A DNA stretch of 33,286 nt from the NCBI GenBank assembly GCA_944321015.1, contig CALUJS010000030.1, positions 1 to 33,286 on the forward strand. The letters run 5' to 3'. Origin of the DNA: an uncultured Phocaeicola sp. (GTDB lineage Bacteria; Bacteroidota; Bacteroidia; Bacteroidales; Bacteroidaceae). The translations under genes and the position numbers were made by a program. Within the stretch, counting starts at the first letter, position 1. Each line of letters starts with the position of its first letter. The notes under the pieces were generated by a model, which did no database searches, had not been told where the DNA came from, and saw nothing but the letters and a program-made list of their open reading frames with translations. This document shows positions 9,656 to 18,257 of the stretch, piece by piece.

Positions 9656-10123
9656 ATGAAACACCTCACCCTCACCTGCCCCGTCGCGGAACTGACCGAC
9701 GACGAACTTTCACCCGACGACCGCGAGCTCATCCGCCGCGCACGGGAAGCCACCGACAACAGCTATGCGCCCTATTCACGTTTCCGCGTGGGAGCCGCCG
9801 TCCGTCTGGCCGACGGCACAATCATCTGCGGAGCCAATCAGGAAAACGCGGCATTCCCTTCCGGACTGTGTGCCGAACGCACGGCCCTGTTCTACGCCCA
9901 CGCCTCCAATCCCCGCACACCGGCCGCAACGCTGGCCGTTGCCGCACGCGACGAACAAGGATTCACCCCGCTCCCGGTAACCCCCTGCGGCTCATGCCGG
10001 CAAGTGATGGCCGAACTGCAGAAAGCCTCCGGACGGCCTCTGCGCGTGTTGCTCCATGGCACCAAGTGCAACTGGCTCATTGAGGACGCACGTCACCTGC
10101 TGCCGCTGGCATTCGACCTGTAA
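9656..10123 (+). CDS. cdd: Cytidine deaminase
   Basis: 155 residues from ATG 9656; the frame is open upstream but the family begins near this Met. It hydrolyses cytidine and deoxycytidine to uridine and deoxyuridine in pyrimidine salvage (cytoplasm). Zinc and catalytic residues are visible: Cys-72, Ala-73, Glu-74 in LCAERTA, and Cys-111 and Cys-114 in PCGSCRQ. The substrate-binding region GAAVRLADGTIICGANQENAAFPSG is typical. The length fits the homotetrameric class, slightly extended at the N-terminus (about 20 residues before the usual LIRRAREA helix). It has its own promoter and is divergent from the GH73 gene. Confidence 0.95.
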   Translation: MKHLTLTCPVAELTDDELSPDDRELIRRAREATDNSYAPYSRFRVGAAVRLADGTIICGANQENAAFPSGLCAERTALFYAHASNPRTPAATLAVAARDEQGFTPLPVTPCGSCRQVMAELQKASGRPLRVLLHGTKCNWLIEDARHLLPLAFDL

Positions 10124-10204
10124 ACAACGGCGGCCGGCCGCACGTTTTTTGTTATAACTCTATAAAAAAGCCGTGTCGCCCGACGCGCATAAGCCGAATA
10201 TTGC

Positions 10205-10212
10205 TACTTTTG
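10205..10212 (+). promoter_or_regulatory. Putative -7 box of the small secreted protein gene
   Basis: TACTTTTG matches TAnnTTTG, 26 bp upstream of the start codon at 10239. There is no evident -33 box. Confidence 0.5.
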
Positions 10213-10238
10213 CACGCAATCAATAACAAACATCCGCT

Positions 10239-10637
10239 ATGAAGCTACTGAAAAGCATCACCATTTTAGCCCTGCTGTTTGTCGTCACGTCGGCATTCAC
10301 CACCCGCAAGGACGAATTCAAGCCGGTGTATGTCATGGGCGTATCGCTGTGTTTCGGCGACTCCGTCGTCTACTTCACCGACATCCAACAGATTGACAGC
10401 GTGCGCCTGACGCACGAAGGTTTCCTGCCGAGCCGCGAAGGCTACAGCGACCAGCTGAAAAGCTATCTGGAGGCTCAGGACGGCAACATCAACCACACCT
10501 GCATCACCTATTTCAACGAAAAAAAGGCCGCCCTGCAAAAGACGGCAACCAAGCTCCTCAAGCGTTACCAGAACGGGGACGTCATCATCCGCCACATCAC
10601 GCCGTCCGAGTTCCGCTATGTGCGCCCGGAAGAGTGA
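10239..10637 (+). CDS. Small secreted protein of unknown function
   Basis: 132 residues. Residues 1-20 form a signal peptide (LLKSITILALLFVVTSAF), so the mature protein of about 110 residues is probably periplasmic. It contains VYVMGVSLCFGDSVVYFTDIQ, a Lys-rich helical segment (NEKKAALQKTATKLLKRYQNG) and ends in FRYVRPEE. I do not recognise a named domain; the look is that of a conserved Bacteroidales hypothetical protein. It has its own -7 box and a strong downstream terminator, so it is probably a single-gene unit. Confidence 0.8.
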   Translation: MKLLKSITILALLFVVTSAFTTRKDEFKPVYVMGVSLCFGDSVVYFTDIQQIDSVRLTHEGFLPSREGYSDQLKSYLEAQDGNINHTCITYFNEKKAALQKTATKLLKRYQNGDVIIRHITPSEFRYVRPEE

Positions 10638-10733
10638 GCACGGGTCACGACGGGCAAACGGGCATGAGGCAAACGCGCCCCAAAGGCCCCCGACAACACA
10701 GAACCATGTGATTTAAGTTTTAAGATAAACAGC

Positions 10734-10770
10734 AAAGGCTTCGGGAAACATACTCCCCGGGGCCTTTTTT
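10734..10770 (+). terminator. Intrinsic terminator after the small secreted protein gene
   Basis: AAAGGCTTCGGG (10734-10745) pairs with CCCGGGGCCTTT (10756-10767), with two G-T wobbles, and is followed by further T residues. Confidence 0.85.
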
Positions 10771-10810
10771 CATACCCACCCGCCGACACCTCCATGCGCC
10801 CTCCGACGGC

Positions 10811-10890
10811 ACCATATTGCGGCTCGCGAGCCGCAATATCCCCGCCCGTGTCTCCGGATATGGACGCTCGCAAGTCGCAACATGAGCCCT
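10811..10890. repeat. GC-rich palindromic intergenic repeat, copy 1
   Basis: It contains a perfect 26-bp palindrome (10814-10839, half-site ATATTGCGGCTCG) and a weaker second unit at about 10857-10884 (GATATGGACGCTCGCAAG). Bases 10811-10852 match the reverse complement of 18288-18329 at 34 of 42 positions, so this belongs to a dispersed repeat family. It lies between the terminator at 10770 and the trp leader promoter. No gene is seen between 10638 and 11023. Confidence 0.7.
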
Positions 10891-10961
10891 CGCGCGCGTA
10901 CTTATCTATAAACAAAAAGAGAGTGGAAAACACATTTCACGAAAAAATATTGCAGAAAAAG

Positions 10962-10992
10962 TTTGGAGATATGATAAAAACACATACCTTTG
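10962..10992 (+). promoter_or_regulatory. trp leader promoter
   Basis: TTTG (-33) at 10962-10965 and TACCTTTG (-7) at 10985-10992 are separated by 19 bp, a full match to the Bacteroidetes consensus. Transcription should begin near 11000, just before the leader peptide. Confidence 0.8.
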
Positions 10993-11023
10993 TCCGCAGA
11001 AACAAACAAAAAGCTATAAACGA

Positions 11024-11083
11024 ATGAAACTCTCCGTGAATACATCTTGGTGGTGGCGCCGCTTACAACTGCATAAGTCGTAA
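11024..11083 (+). CDS. trpL: trp leader peptide (attenuation peptide)
   Basis: A 19-residue open frame reading [19 protein letters not shown] then TAA. Three consecutive Trp codons (11048-11056) in so short a peptide, placed between a good promoter and an intrinsic terminator ahead of trpB, are the hallmark of ribosome-mediated attenuation. No Shine-Dalgarno sequence is present; the A/T-rich sequence before the ATG is normal for Bacteroidetes. The frame is too short for ordinary gene callers. Confidence 0.88.
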   Translation: MKLSVNTSWWWRRLQLHKS

Positions 11084-11171
11084 GGGGAAAAGCCTCGCAT
11101 GTGTATTCATCCAAAATAATTATACAAACAAAAGCGGGCTGTCGTACTTACGACAGCCCGCTTTCTTTTTT
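11062..11171 (+). promoter_or_regulatory. Tryptophan attenuator (alternative hairpins)
   Basis: Three exclusive structures can be drawn. Pause hairpin: CTTAC (11062-11066) with GTAAG (11080-11084), extended by ACT/AGT. Antiterminator: GTCGTAAG (11077-11084) with CTTACGAC (11147-11154), enclosing AGCCTCGC (11091-11098) with GCGGGCT (11134-11140, one bulged T). Terminator: 11131-11145 with 11150-11164. The antiterminator's 5' strand overlaps the leader stop codon. A ribosome that finishes the peptide would mask it and allow termination; one stalled on the Trp codons would leave it free, giving read-through into trpB. The base pairs are seen directly; the mechanism is inferred from the classical trp model. 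Confidence 0.82.
11131..11171 (+). terminator. Intrinsic terminator of the trp attenuator
   Basis: A perfect 15-bp stem, AAAGCGGGCTGTCGT / ACGACAGCCCGCTTT, with a 4-nt loop, followed by CTTTTTT. It ends 29 bp before the trpB start codon. Confidence 0.92.
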
Positions 11172-11199
11172 ATCCGAACACCAATCAAATACAAAACAT

Positions 11200-12384
11200 A
11201 TGAACACTTATCACATCGACGACAACGGCTATTACGGCATCTACGGAGGTGCCTACGTGCCGGAAGCACTCCACCGCTGCGTGGAAGAATTGAAGAACAA
11301 CTATCGCCAAGTGTTGGACAGCGAGGACTTCAAGGCCGAATTCGAACTCCTGCTGCGCGACTACGTGGGACGCCCCTCCCCCCTCTATCTGGCCCGCCGG
11401 CTCTCGGAACACTACGGCTGCAAAATCTACCTGAAACGCGAAGACCTGAATCATACCGGCGCACACAAAATCAACAATGCCATCGGACAGGCCCTGCTCG
11501 CCCGACGAATGGGAAAACGACGCATCATAGCCGAAACCGGAGCCGGACAACACGGCGTGGCCACGGCCACCGTATGCGCGCTGATGGGCATGGAGTGTGT
11601 CATCTACATGGGGCAGACCGACGTGGAACGCCAACACGTGAACGTGGAGCGGATGAAGATGCTGGGCGCCACGGTGCGTCCCGTGACTTCGGGCAACATG
11701 ACGCTGAAGGACGCCGTCAACGAGGCCATCAACGACTGGTGTGCCCATTTGGAGGACACCTTCTACCTCCTCGGTTCCGCCGTGGGTCCGCATCCCTATC
11801 CGGACATGGTCGCCCGCCTGCAATCGGTCATCAGCCGGGAAATAAAGCAACAGATAACGGAACACGAAGGACGCGACTACCCCGACTATCTGGTGGCTTG
11901 CGTGGGCGGAGGCAGCAATGCCGCAGGTACCATCTACCACTATCTGGACGACGAGCGCGTACACATCGTGCTGGCCGAACCCGGCGGCAAAGGGCTGGAC
12001 AGCGGTCAATCGGCCGCCACGCTCCATCTGGGCAAGCCGGGCATCATCCACGGCTTCAAGACGCTGGTGATGCAGGACGAGAAGGGTGAAATAGCCGAAC
12101 CCTATTCCATAGCCGCCGGCCTGGACTATCCGGGAGTAGGCCCCATGCATGCCAACCTGATTGCCCGCCATCGCGCCAGCATCGTGGCCGTCAACGACGA
12201 CGAGGCCATCCGGGCCGCCTACCGCCTCACCCGCCTGGAAGGCATTATTCCGGCACTGGAGTCGTCGCACGCTCTGGGCGCTTTGGACAAGATGAAACTC
12301 CGTCCGGAGGATGTGGTCGTGCTCACCGTTTCGGGCCGTGGCGACAAGGATATCGAGACCTATCTGGCCAACCCTCCGCAGTGA
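11200..12384 (+). CDS. trpB: Tryptophan synthase beta subunit
   Basis: 394 residues from ATG 11200; the upstream extension of this frame crosses the attenuator terminator and is not family sequence. TrpB is the PLP enzyme that joins indole and L-serine to give L-tryptophan, normally in an alpha2-beta2 complex with TrpA. Key residues are present: the PLP-binding Lys-90 in GAHKINNA, the catalytic Glu-112 in AETGAGQHG and the phosphate-binding GGGSNAAG starting at Gly-236. Length and motifs fit ordinary TrpB. trpA and the other trp genes are not adjacent: the next gene is an asparaginase with its own promoter. trpB therefore looks like a stand-alone unit under its own attenuator. Confidence 0.97.
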   Translation: MNTYHIDDNGYYGIYGGAYVPEALHRCVEELKNNYRQVLDSEDFKAEFELLLRDYVGRPSPLYLARRLSEHYGCKIYLKREDLNHTGAHKINNAIGQALLARRMGKRRIIAETGAGQHGVATATVCALMGMECVIYMGQTDVERQHVNVERMKMLGATVRPVTSGNMTLKDAVNEAINDWCAHLEDTFYLLGSAVGPHPYPDMVARLQSVISREIKQQITEHEGRDYPDYLVACVGGGSNAAGTIYHYLDDERVHIVLAEPGGKGLDSGQSAATLHLGKPGIIHGFKTLVMQDEKGEIAEPYSIAAGLDYPGVGPMHANLIARHRASIVAVNDDEAIRAAYRLTRLEGIIPALESSHALGALDKMKLRPEDVVVLTVSGRGDKDIETYLANPPQ

Positions 12385-12520
12385 ACGATGCCCTTCCAGT
12401 CCGATGCCCCAAACGGGCGGTAACGACGGCAAGGGAAGATATAATTGTGAATAATTCTAAAATAATAAGCATTCTGTAATCTGCCAACCTCTCCCATATG
12501 GGGAATACGAGAAAAAATGT

Positions 12521-12528
12521 TATCTTTG
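12521..12528 (+). promoter_or_regulatory. Putative -7 box of the asparaginase gene
   Basis: TATCTTTG matches TAnnTTTG, 13 bp before the start codon, giving a very short leader. It suggests that the asparaginase is not simply read from the trp promoter. Confidence 0.5.
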
Positions 12529-12541
12529 TGCTATAATTAAA

Positions 12542-13591
12542 ATGAACACTATGCTACACAAGAAACAACCCTCCGTACTCCTCATCTACACAGGGGGAAC
12601 CATTGGTATGATTCAGAATGCTGAAAACGGTGCGCTGGAGACGTTCAACTTCGACCACCTGCGTCGTCACGTCCCGGAACTGAACCAATTCAACTACCGC
12701 ATTTCCTCCTACCAGTTCAACCCTCCGATAGATTCGTCGGACATGGAACCAACCTTGTGGGCAAAGATTGTGCGCATCATTCATTATAACTACGAGCGTT
12801 ACGACGGCTTCGTCATCCTGCACGGCACCGACACCATGTCGTTCACCGCTTCGGCTCTGAGCTTCATGCTGGAGAATCTGTCAAAGCCCGTCATCCTGAC
12901 GGGAAGCCAACTCCCCATCGGCATGTTGCGTACCGACGCGCGCGAAAACCTGATTACGGCCATCGAGATTGCCGCCGCCCAACATCCCGACGGCACGGCC
13001 GTGGTGCCCGAAGTGTGTATCTTCTTCGAGAACCACCTGATGAGAGGAAACCGCACGACCAAAATCAACGCCGAGCACTTCAATGCCTTCTGCTCGTTCA
13101 ACTACCCCGAACTGGGCACCGCAGGCATCCACATCAATTACAACGAAGAGCGCATCCGCAAGGCCGACATGTCTCTGCCGCTCAAGCCGCATTATCTGTT
13201 CGACACCAATGTGGTAATCCTCACCCTGTTCCCCGGCATCCAGGAAAACATCGTGGCCAGCATACTGAACATCCCCGGCCTGAAAGCCGTGGTGCTGAAA
13301 ACATTCGGTTCGGGCAACGCCCCACAAAAGGAATGGTTCATCAAACTGTTGAAGAACGCCGTAAGCCGGGGCATCATCATCGTCAACATAAGCCAATGCC
13401 TGGCAGGCACCGTAGAGATGGAACGTTACGAAACCGGTATCCACCTGCGCGAGGCAGGCGTCATCAGCGGCCACGACAGTACCGTGGAAGCCGCCCTGAC
13501 CAAACTGATGTTCCTCTTGGGACACGGAATGAGTCCGCACGAGGTACGTTACCGCATGAACACGCCCATCTGCGGTGAAATCACCGTGTGA
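12542..13591 (+). CDS. ansA: Type I (cytoplasmic) L-asparaginase
   Basis: 349 residues. It hydrolyses L-asparagine to aspartate and ammonia. There is no signal peptide, which fits the cytoplasmic type I form. The two catalytic Thr motifs are present: TGGTIGM near the N-terminus (about residues 17-23) and HGTDTMSFTASAL about 80 residues later. The TGSQLPIGMLRTDARENL segment and the C-terminal GHDSTVEAALTKL are also typical of type I enzymes. Met-4 (12551) is an alternative start. A long hairpin separates it from the convergent DPP IV gene. Confidence 0.95.
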   Translation: MNTMLHKKQPSVLLIYTGGTIGMIQNAENGALETFNFDHLRRHVPELNQFNYRISSYQFNPPIDSSDMEPTLWAKIVRIIHYNYERYDGFVILHGTDTMSFTASALSFMLENLSKPVILTGSQLPIGMLRTDARENLITAIEIAAAQHPDGTAVVPEVCIFFENHLMRGNRTTKINAEHFNAFCSFNYPELGTAGIHINYNEERIRKADMSLPLKPHYLFDTNVVILTLFPGIQENIVASILNIPGLKAVVLKTFGSGNAPQKEWFIKLLKNAVSRGIIIVNISQCLAGTVEMERYETGIHLREAGVISGHDSTVEAALTKLMFLLGHGMSPHEVRYRMNTPICGEITV

Positions 13592-13620
13592 CACAGACAA
13601 AACAAGGGACTATAAATGCC

Positions 13621-13669
13621 GATTGCGCGAAACATCAGGTCTCAACAGACCTGTATGCTTCGCGCAATC
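13621..13669. terminator. Bidirectional hairpin between ansA and DPP IV
   Basis: GATTGCGCGAA (13621-13631) pairs with TTCGCGCAATC (13659-13669), and CAGGTCT (13636-13642) with AGACCTG (13647-13653), giving a long two-part stem. The T-runs are weak on both sides (GCTTTCT on plus, CATTTA on minus), so it may serve both converging transcripts. Confidence 0.65.
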
Positions 13670-13692
13670 GCTTTCTATCGGGTTTCACCGGC

Positions 13693-15909
13693 TTACTTCA
13701 GGTTGTCTATGAAGTAATCGGCTATGAGGGAATAGACATGCAAGCTGGTATTGCCGCCGTAGATACCGTGATTGCGGTTGGTGTAGACGTGCATGTCAAA
13801 GCGGATGTTAGCCTGCACCAAGGCTTCGCTATATTCTGCCGTGTTGCGGAAATGCACATTGTCATCAGCCAACCCATGTACCAACAGAAGTTTACCATGC
13901 AACTTGTTTACACGCTCCAATGCCGACGACAGACGATAACCATCGGCATTCTCCTTGGGAGTACGCATGAAACGCTCCGTGTAGACCGAGTCGTAATAAC
14001 GCCAGCAAGTAGGAGGCGCCACGGCCACACCCACGGCAAACACCGGAGTGCCTTCACTCATCGACATCAGGGTATTGTAGCCACCGAAACTCCACCCCCA
14101 AATGCCTATGGCCTCCTTTTTCACATACGGCAGCGAGGCAAGATACTGCGCAGCCTCCACCTGGTCTCGGGCTTCCTTCACGCCCAGTTGCATGTAAGTG
14201 CATTTCTCGAACGCCGCGCCGCGTCCACCGGTGCCGCGACCGTCCACACAGACACAAATGAAGCCTTGTTCGGCCATGTACATCTCCCACAGACAGCCGT
14301 TGCCGCGGGCGCCATTGTTCCAGCTGTCGGTCACCATCTGCGAACCTGGACCGCTATACTGATACATCACGACCGGATACTTCTTTGCGGGGTCGAAATC
14401 GGCAGGTTTCACCATCCAGCCGTTCAGTTCCGTCCCGCCATCGGAGGTACGGAAAGTGAACAGCTCGCGCTTGCCAAGATTCAGCGCTGCCAGTTCCTCC
14501 TTGAGAGCCTCATTGTCCACCAAGGTAGTCAGGACCTTGCCCTTATTGTCGTTCAAGGTGATGACCGGAGGCGTATTGAGGTTGCTGTAGGTATTCATGA
14601 AATAGCGCAGATTCGTGCTGAATATGGCATTGTTCGTTCCCCGCTCTTTGCTCAGTTTGGTTTTGCGGCCTTTGGCGTCTACCTTATATATAGCCGTGCA
14701 GAGCGGACTTTCCTCATTGCTTTCGTAATAGAACACGTCACTCTTCCTGTCCCAACCGATGAACGACTTCACCTCAAAGTTACCTTTCGTCACCTGGCGT
14801 ATCAGGTTGCCGTTCACGGAATAGAGATAGATGTGGTTGTAACCGTCGCGCTCGCTCATCATCACAAAGGAATCATCATAGAAATGCAGGTCAGCATAAG
14901 CGGCTTCCTTAATATACTGCTGAGCCTCGTCGCGCACCAACAGACGGCAGACCTTTGAACGCGGATTGGCCATGTAGATTTCAAAACGATTCTGATTACG
15001 GTTCAACGTAGTGATGACCAAGCCGTCGGGATCGGAGGACGAGAACTTGATGCGCGGGATGTAACCGTCTTTGTCGAGCGGCAAATCCATCTGGCGGGTC
15101 ACGTGGCTTTTGATGTCGTAAGTCTGCACCGTTACCGTGGAGTTCTGCGCACCGGGCACCGGATACTTGTAAGAATAATAACCGGGATATTCGGCAAACT
15201 GCTCATAAGCCGGAGCCATACCGCGATAAAGCGGGAAGGAGAACATCGGCACTTGGCTCTCGTCAAAGCGGATATAGGCTATCATCTTGCTGTCGGAGCT
15301 AAAATCAAACGCCCGGCTATAACCGAATTCCTCTTCGTTCACCCAGTCGGGTATGCCGTTGAGCACCTCGTTGAACTTGCCGTCTTTAGTCACCTGCGAC
15401 TCGCTGTTGTCAAAAAGCAGTTTGACCAGAAAGATGTTATTATCGCGCACAAAAGCGATGTTGTTGCCATCCGGCGAGAACAGGGGAACCTGCTGAGGGC
15501 CGTTCTCGGAAAGCGGTTCGAGCGTGTTGTTGCGCACGGAGTAAATGTAATATTCCGCCGTGAACGAACGACGATAGATGGGTCGCGTCTTGGTCTGAAT
15601 CAGGATGCGGCTCTCGTCGGGCGACATGATGTAGCCGTCGAAACGCTCCAACTTGACGTTGCGTGCCGTGCTCACGTCGAAAATGGTTCCCACTTCTTTA
15701 CCGTCTTTAAACGAATACTTGACGATGCGTTTGCCGTCGTCACTGATTTGGGCATAATGTTCGCCGTCGAGCAAAGGATTGACTCCGTTAATACGTTGGG
15801 CCGCATACTTGCCCGACACAACGTCGCGCATATCCAACTTGCCCGCGGCCTGAACGCATAATGCCGCACAAGCCCAGAATAAGGCCAATAAAATCGTTAG
15901 CTTTTTCAT
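13693..15909 (-). CDS. Dipeptidyl peptidase IV (S9B serine protease)
   Basis: 738 residues, the usual length. It removes Xaa-Pro and Xaa-Ala dipeptides from peptide N-termini, in the periplasm or at the cell surface. Residues 1-22 form a signal peptide (LTILLALFWACAALCVQAAG). An N-terminal beta-propeller carries the dipeptidyl-peptidase Glu motif DWVNEEEFGY (residues 188-197). The C-terminal alpha/beta-hydrolase domain has the oxyanion Tyr in MYQYSGPGS, the nucleophile Ser-607 in GWSFGGY, Asp-682 in GLADDNVH and His-714 in NRNHGIYGG. All catalytic residues are intact. It has its own -7 box and is divergent from the radical SAM gene. Confidence 0.96.
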   Translation of the reverse strand: MKKLTILLALFWACAALCVQAAGKLDMRDVVSGKYAAQRINGVNPLLDGEHYAQISDDGKRIVKYSFKDGKEVGTIFDVSTARNVKLERFDGYIMSPDESRILIQTKTRPIYRRSFTAEYYIYSVRNNTLEPLSENGPQQVPLFSPDGNNIAFVRDNNIFLVKLLFDNSESQVTKDGKFNEVLNGIPDWVNEEEFGYSRAFDFSSDSKMIAYIRFDESQVPMFSFPLYRGMAPAYEQFAEYPGYYSYKYPVPGAQNSTVTVQTYDIKSHVTRQMDLPLDKDGYIPRIKFSSSDPDGLVITTLNRNQNRFEIYMANPRSKVCRLLVRDEAQQYIKEAAYADLHFYDDSFVMMSERDGYNHIYLYSVNGNLIRQVTKGNFEVKSFIGWDRKSDVFYYESNEESPLCTAIYKVDAKGRKTKLSKERGTNNAIFSTNLRYFMNTYSNLNTPPVITLNDNKGKVLTTLVDNEALKEELAALNLGKRELFTFRTSDGGTELNGWMVKPADFDPAKKYPVVMYQYSGPGSQMVTDSWNNGARGNGCLWEMYMAEQGFICVCVDGRGTGGRGAAFEKCTYMQLGVKEARDQVEAAQYLASLPYVKKEAIGIWGWSFGGYNTLMSMSEGTPVFAVGVAVAPPTCWRYYDSVYTERFMRTPKENADGYRLSSALERVNKLHGKLLLVHGLADDNVHFRNTAEYSEALVQANIRFDMHVYTNRNHGIYGGNTSLHVYSLIADYFIDNLK

Positions 15910-15939
15910 ATAATAGGTTAATTATAATATCTGATGCCG

Positions 15940-15947
15940 CAAATGTA
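15940..15947 (-). promoter_or_regulatory. Putative -7 box of the DPP IV gene
   Basis: Reads TACATTTG on the minus strand, 31 bp before the start codon. No clear -33 box. Confidence 0.55.
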
Positions 15948-15980
15948 AGGCTTTCAACTGTGATTTCCACTTCTTTTTCG

Positions 15981-15988
15981 TACTTTTG
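15981..15988 (+). promoter_or_regulatory. Putative -7 box of the radical SAM-fprA operon
   Basis: TACTTTTG matches TAnnTTTG and lies 62 bp upstream of ATG 16050. It faces away from the DPP IV -7 box 33 bp to the left. Confidence 0.5.
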
Positions 15989-16049
15989 TCGCGTTCCTGT
16001 CCGAATACAGCCGACAGCCGGTCCGTGGGAAGACTTTAGTACACGTCAA

Positions 16050-16979
16050 ATGGAGCAACCTTTTCTGTATAACGACTTGACCTCGTTCCTGAGAAAGCAC
16101 TTCAAAGAAAAGATGCAGAAGATTTCTTTGAATGCCGGTTTCTCGTGCCCCAACCGCGACGGGACATTGGGCTACGGAGGCTGCACATACTGCAACAATC
16201 AGACGTTCAATCCCGACTATTGCCGCACGGACAAGTCCGTCACTCAGCAGCTGGAGGAAGGAAAGGCATTCTTCGCCCGCAAATATCCCAACATGAAATA
16301 CCTGGCTTACTTCCAGGCCTATACCAACACCTACGCCGCAACCGCCGCGCTACGCGAGAAATACGAGGAAGCCCTGGCCGTGGAGGGGGTTGCCGGACTG
16401 GTCATCGGCACACGCCCGGACTGCATGCCCGATGACCTGCTGGACTATCTGGCCCGACTGAGCCGACGCACATTCGTGCTCGTGGAATACGGCATAGAGA
16501 GTACCAACGACCGCACCCTGCAACGCATCCACCGGGGACATGACTACCGGACAACGCGTGAGGCCGTCCGCCGGACGGCCGAAGCGGGCATCCTCACGGG
16601 CGGACACGTCATCCTGGGACTGCCGGGCGAGGAACACGACGAGCTGATGAGGCAGGCTGAAGAAATCGCACGCCTGCCGCTGACCACCCTGAAAATGCAT
16701 CAGCTGCAACTCATACGAGGCACGCGCATGGCCCGCGACTTCGAGGAACATCCCTCACAATTCCATCTCTACACCGCCGACGAATACATCGACCTGGTCA
16801 TCGACTACATGGAACGCCTCCGACCCGACATCGTGTTGGAACGCTTCGTGTCACAGTCGCCCAAAGAGCTGCTCATCGCGCCCGACTGGGGACTGAAAAA
16901 CCATGAGTTCACGGCCAAGCTCAAAAAACAGATGACACGGCGGCAAACCTGTCAAGGCATATTATACAAACCATCATAA
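16050..16979 (+). CDS. TIGR01212-family radical SAM protein (YhcC-like)
   Basis: 309 residues from ATG 16050; the frame is open further upstream, but that part covers the promoter and the divergent gene's start. The [4Fe-4S] Cys cluster is Cys-33, Cys-45 and Cys-48 in FSCPNRDGTLGYGGCTYCNN, the wide spacing typical of this family (E. coli YhcC) rather than CX3CX2C. GTRPDCMPDDLLDYL and GGHVILGLPGEEHDELM are further family motifs. Such enzymes cleave S-adenosylmethionine reductively; the substrate of this group is not known to me, though a role in RNA or small-molecule modification is often supposed. fprA begins 13 bp downstream, so the two form an operon. Confidence 0.9.
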   Translation: MEQPFLYNDLTSFLRKHFKEKMQKISLNAGFSCPNRDGTLGYGGCTYCNNQTFNPDYCRTDKSVTQQLEEGKAFFARKYPNMKYLAYFQAYTNTYAATAALREKYEEALAVEGVAGLVIGTRPDCMPDDLLDYLARLSRRTFVLVEYGIESTNDRTLQRIHRGHDYRTTREAVRRTAEAGILTGGHVILGLPGEEHDELMRQAEEIARLPLTTLKMHQLQLIRGTRMARDFEEHPSQFHLYTADEYIDLVIDYMERLRPDIVLERFVSQSPKELLIAPDWGLKNHEFTAKLKKQMTRRQTCQGILYKPS

Positions 16980-16992
16980 CACTACAAAAGCA

Positions 16993-18183
16993 ATGACAAC
17001 ATTAAAAGGAAAAGTACATTATGTAGGCGTGAACGACCGCGTGAAAACCTTGTTTGAAGGACTCTGGCCGTTGCCTTATGGCGTGACTTACAACTCCTAT
17101 CTGATAGCCGACGACAAGGTGGCCCTGGTCGACTCGGTCGATGTGAACTTCTTCGACCTTTTCCTGGAAAAGGTAAAAGGCATCCTCGGCGAACGTCCCA
17201 TCGACTACCTTGTCATCAACCACATGGAACCCGACCATTCGGGAGCCATCCGCCTGCTGCGCAAGGTATATCCCGACATCACCCTGGTGAGCAACAAGAA
17301 AGCGCTCGAAATGGTGGAAGGATTCTACGGCGCAGGAGCCAAGACCCTGACGATTGCCGAGGGCGACACGCTGGAACTGGGACACCACACCCTGCGGTTC
17401 CACATGATTCCCATGGTGCACTGGCCGGAAACGATGGTCAGCTATGACATCACCGAGCACATTCTGTTCTCAGGAGACGCTTTCGGATGTTTCGGCGCGC
17501 TCAACGGCACTCCGCTCGACAGCCGGATGGACACCTCCGTGTATTGGAGCGAAATGGAACGCTACTATGCCAACATCGTGGGCAAATATGGCGCACCGGT
17601 GCAGAAAGCCTTGCAAAAGCTGAAAGCATTGGACATCGAGATGGTATGCTCCACGCACGGCCCGGTATGGACGGGCGAGAACATAGCCCGCGTGGGCGGC
17701 ATCTACGACCGGCTCAGCCGCTACGAAGCCGAAGAGGGCGTCGTCATAGCCTATGGTTCCATGTATGGCAACACGCTCCAAATGGCCGAAACCATTGCCG
17801 GGGAACTGGCCGCGCAAGGCATACGCAAAGTGGTGATGCACGACGTGTCGAGGGTCAACCACTCGTTCATCCTGGCCGACCTGTTCCGCTACAAAGGCAT
17901 CATATTGGGAGCGCCCACCTACAACGCATCCATCTATCCGCCTATGGAAATGCTGATGAGCGAAATCGAAATGCGCGACATGAAGAACCGTTACCTCGGC
18001 TATTTCGGTTCCTTCTCGTGGGCTTGCCACTCCGTGAAGCGTCTGGCCGCCTTCAGCGAGAAAGTCGGATTCGAGGTCACAGGCACGCCGGTGGAAATGA
18101 AACAGGGCATGAAGGAAGCCACCTGCGCCGCATGCCGCGAGCTGGGCAAAGCCATGGCCGACCGGCTGAAAGCCGATCGTTGA
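16993..18183 (+). CDS. fprA: FprA-type flavo-diiron protein
   Basis: 396 residues, the usual length for a two-domain flavo-diiron protein. These cytoplasmic enzymes reduce O2 to water or NO to N2O and protect anaerobes from both. Residues 1-~245 form the metallo-beta-lactamase-like diiron domain with ligands in HMEPDHSG (His-77, Glu-79, Asp-81, His-82), His-143 in MVHWPE, Asp-162 in FSGDAFG, and a His in STHGPVW. Residues ~250-396 form the flavodoxin domain, with the FMN loop YGSMYGNT. No rubredoxin or extra reductase domain is fused, so an external donor is needed. It shares an operon with the radical SAM gene; a terminator follows. Confidence 0.95.
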   Translation: MTTLKGKVHYVGVNDRVKTLFEGLWPLPYGVTYNSYLIADDKVALVDSVDVNFFDLFLEKVKGILGERPIDYLVINHMEPDHSGAIRLLRKVYPDITLVSNKKALEMVEGFYGAGAKTLTIAEGDTLELGHHTLRFHMIPMVHWPETMVSYDITEHILFSGDAFGCFGALNGTPLDSRMDTSVYWSEMERYYANIVGKYGAPVQKALQKLKALDIEMVCSTHGPVWTGENIARVGGIYDRLSRYEAEEGVVIAYGSMYGNTLQMAETIAGELAAQGIRKVVMHDVSRVNHSFILADLFRYKGIILGAPTYNASIYPPMEMLMSEIEMRDMKNRYLGYFGSFSWACHSVKRLAAFSEKVGFEVTGTPVEMKQGMKEATCAACRELGKAMADRLKADR

Positions 18184-18203
18184 CGCGCCACAGCTGTCAA
18201 TCA

Positions 18204-18252
18204 TAAGGGGGAGGATGTGCCGACATCATGCGAGGCACGTCTTCCCCTTTCT
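18204..18252 (+). terminator. Terminator after fprA
   Basis: AAGGGGGAGGATGTGCC (from about 18204) pairs with GGCACGTCTTCCCCTTT (ending about 18250), with several G-T wobbles, and ends in TTTCT. Confidence 0.7.
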
Positions 18253-18257
18253 CATCA

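Noticed and set aside
11101..11199. Longer start for trpB at 11101
   Set aside because: The added 33 residues are encoded by the terminator hairpin and leader and do not resemble TrpB; ATG 11200 gives the normal N-terminus.
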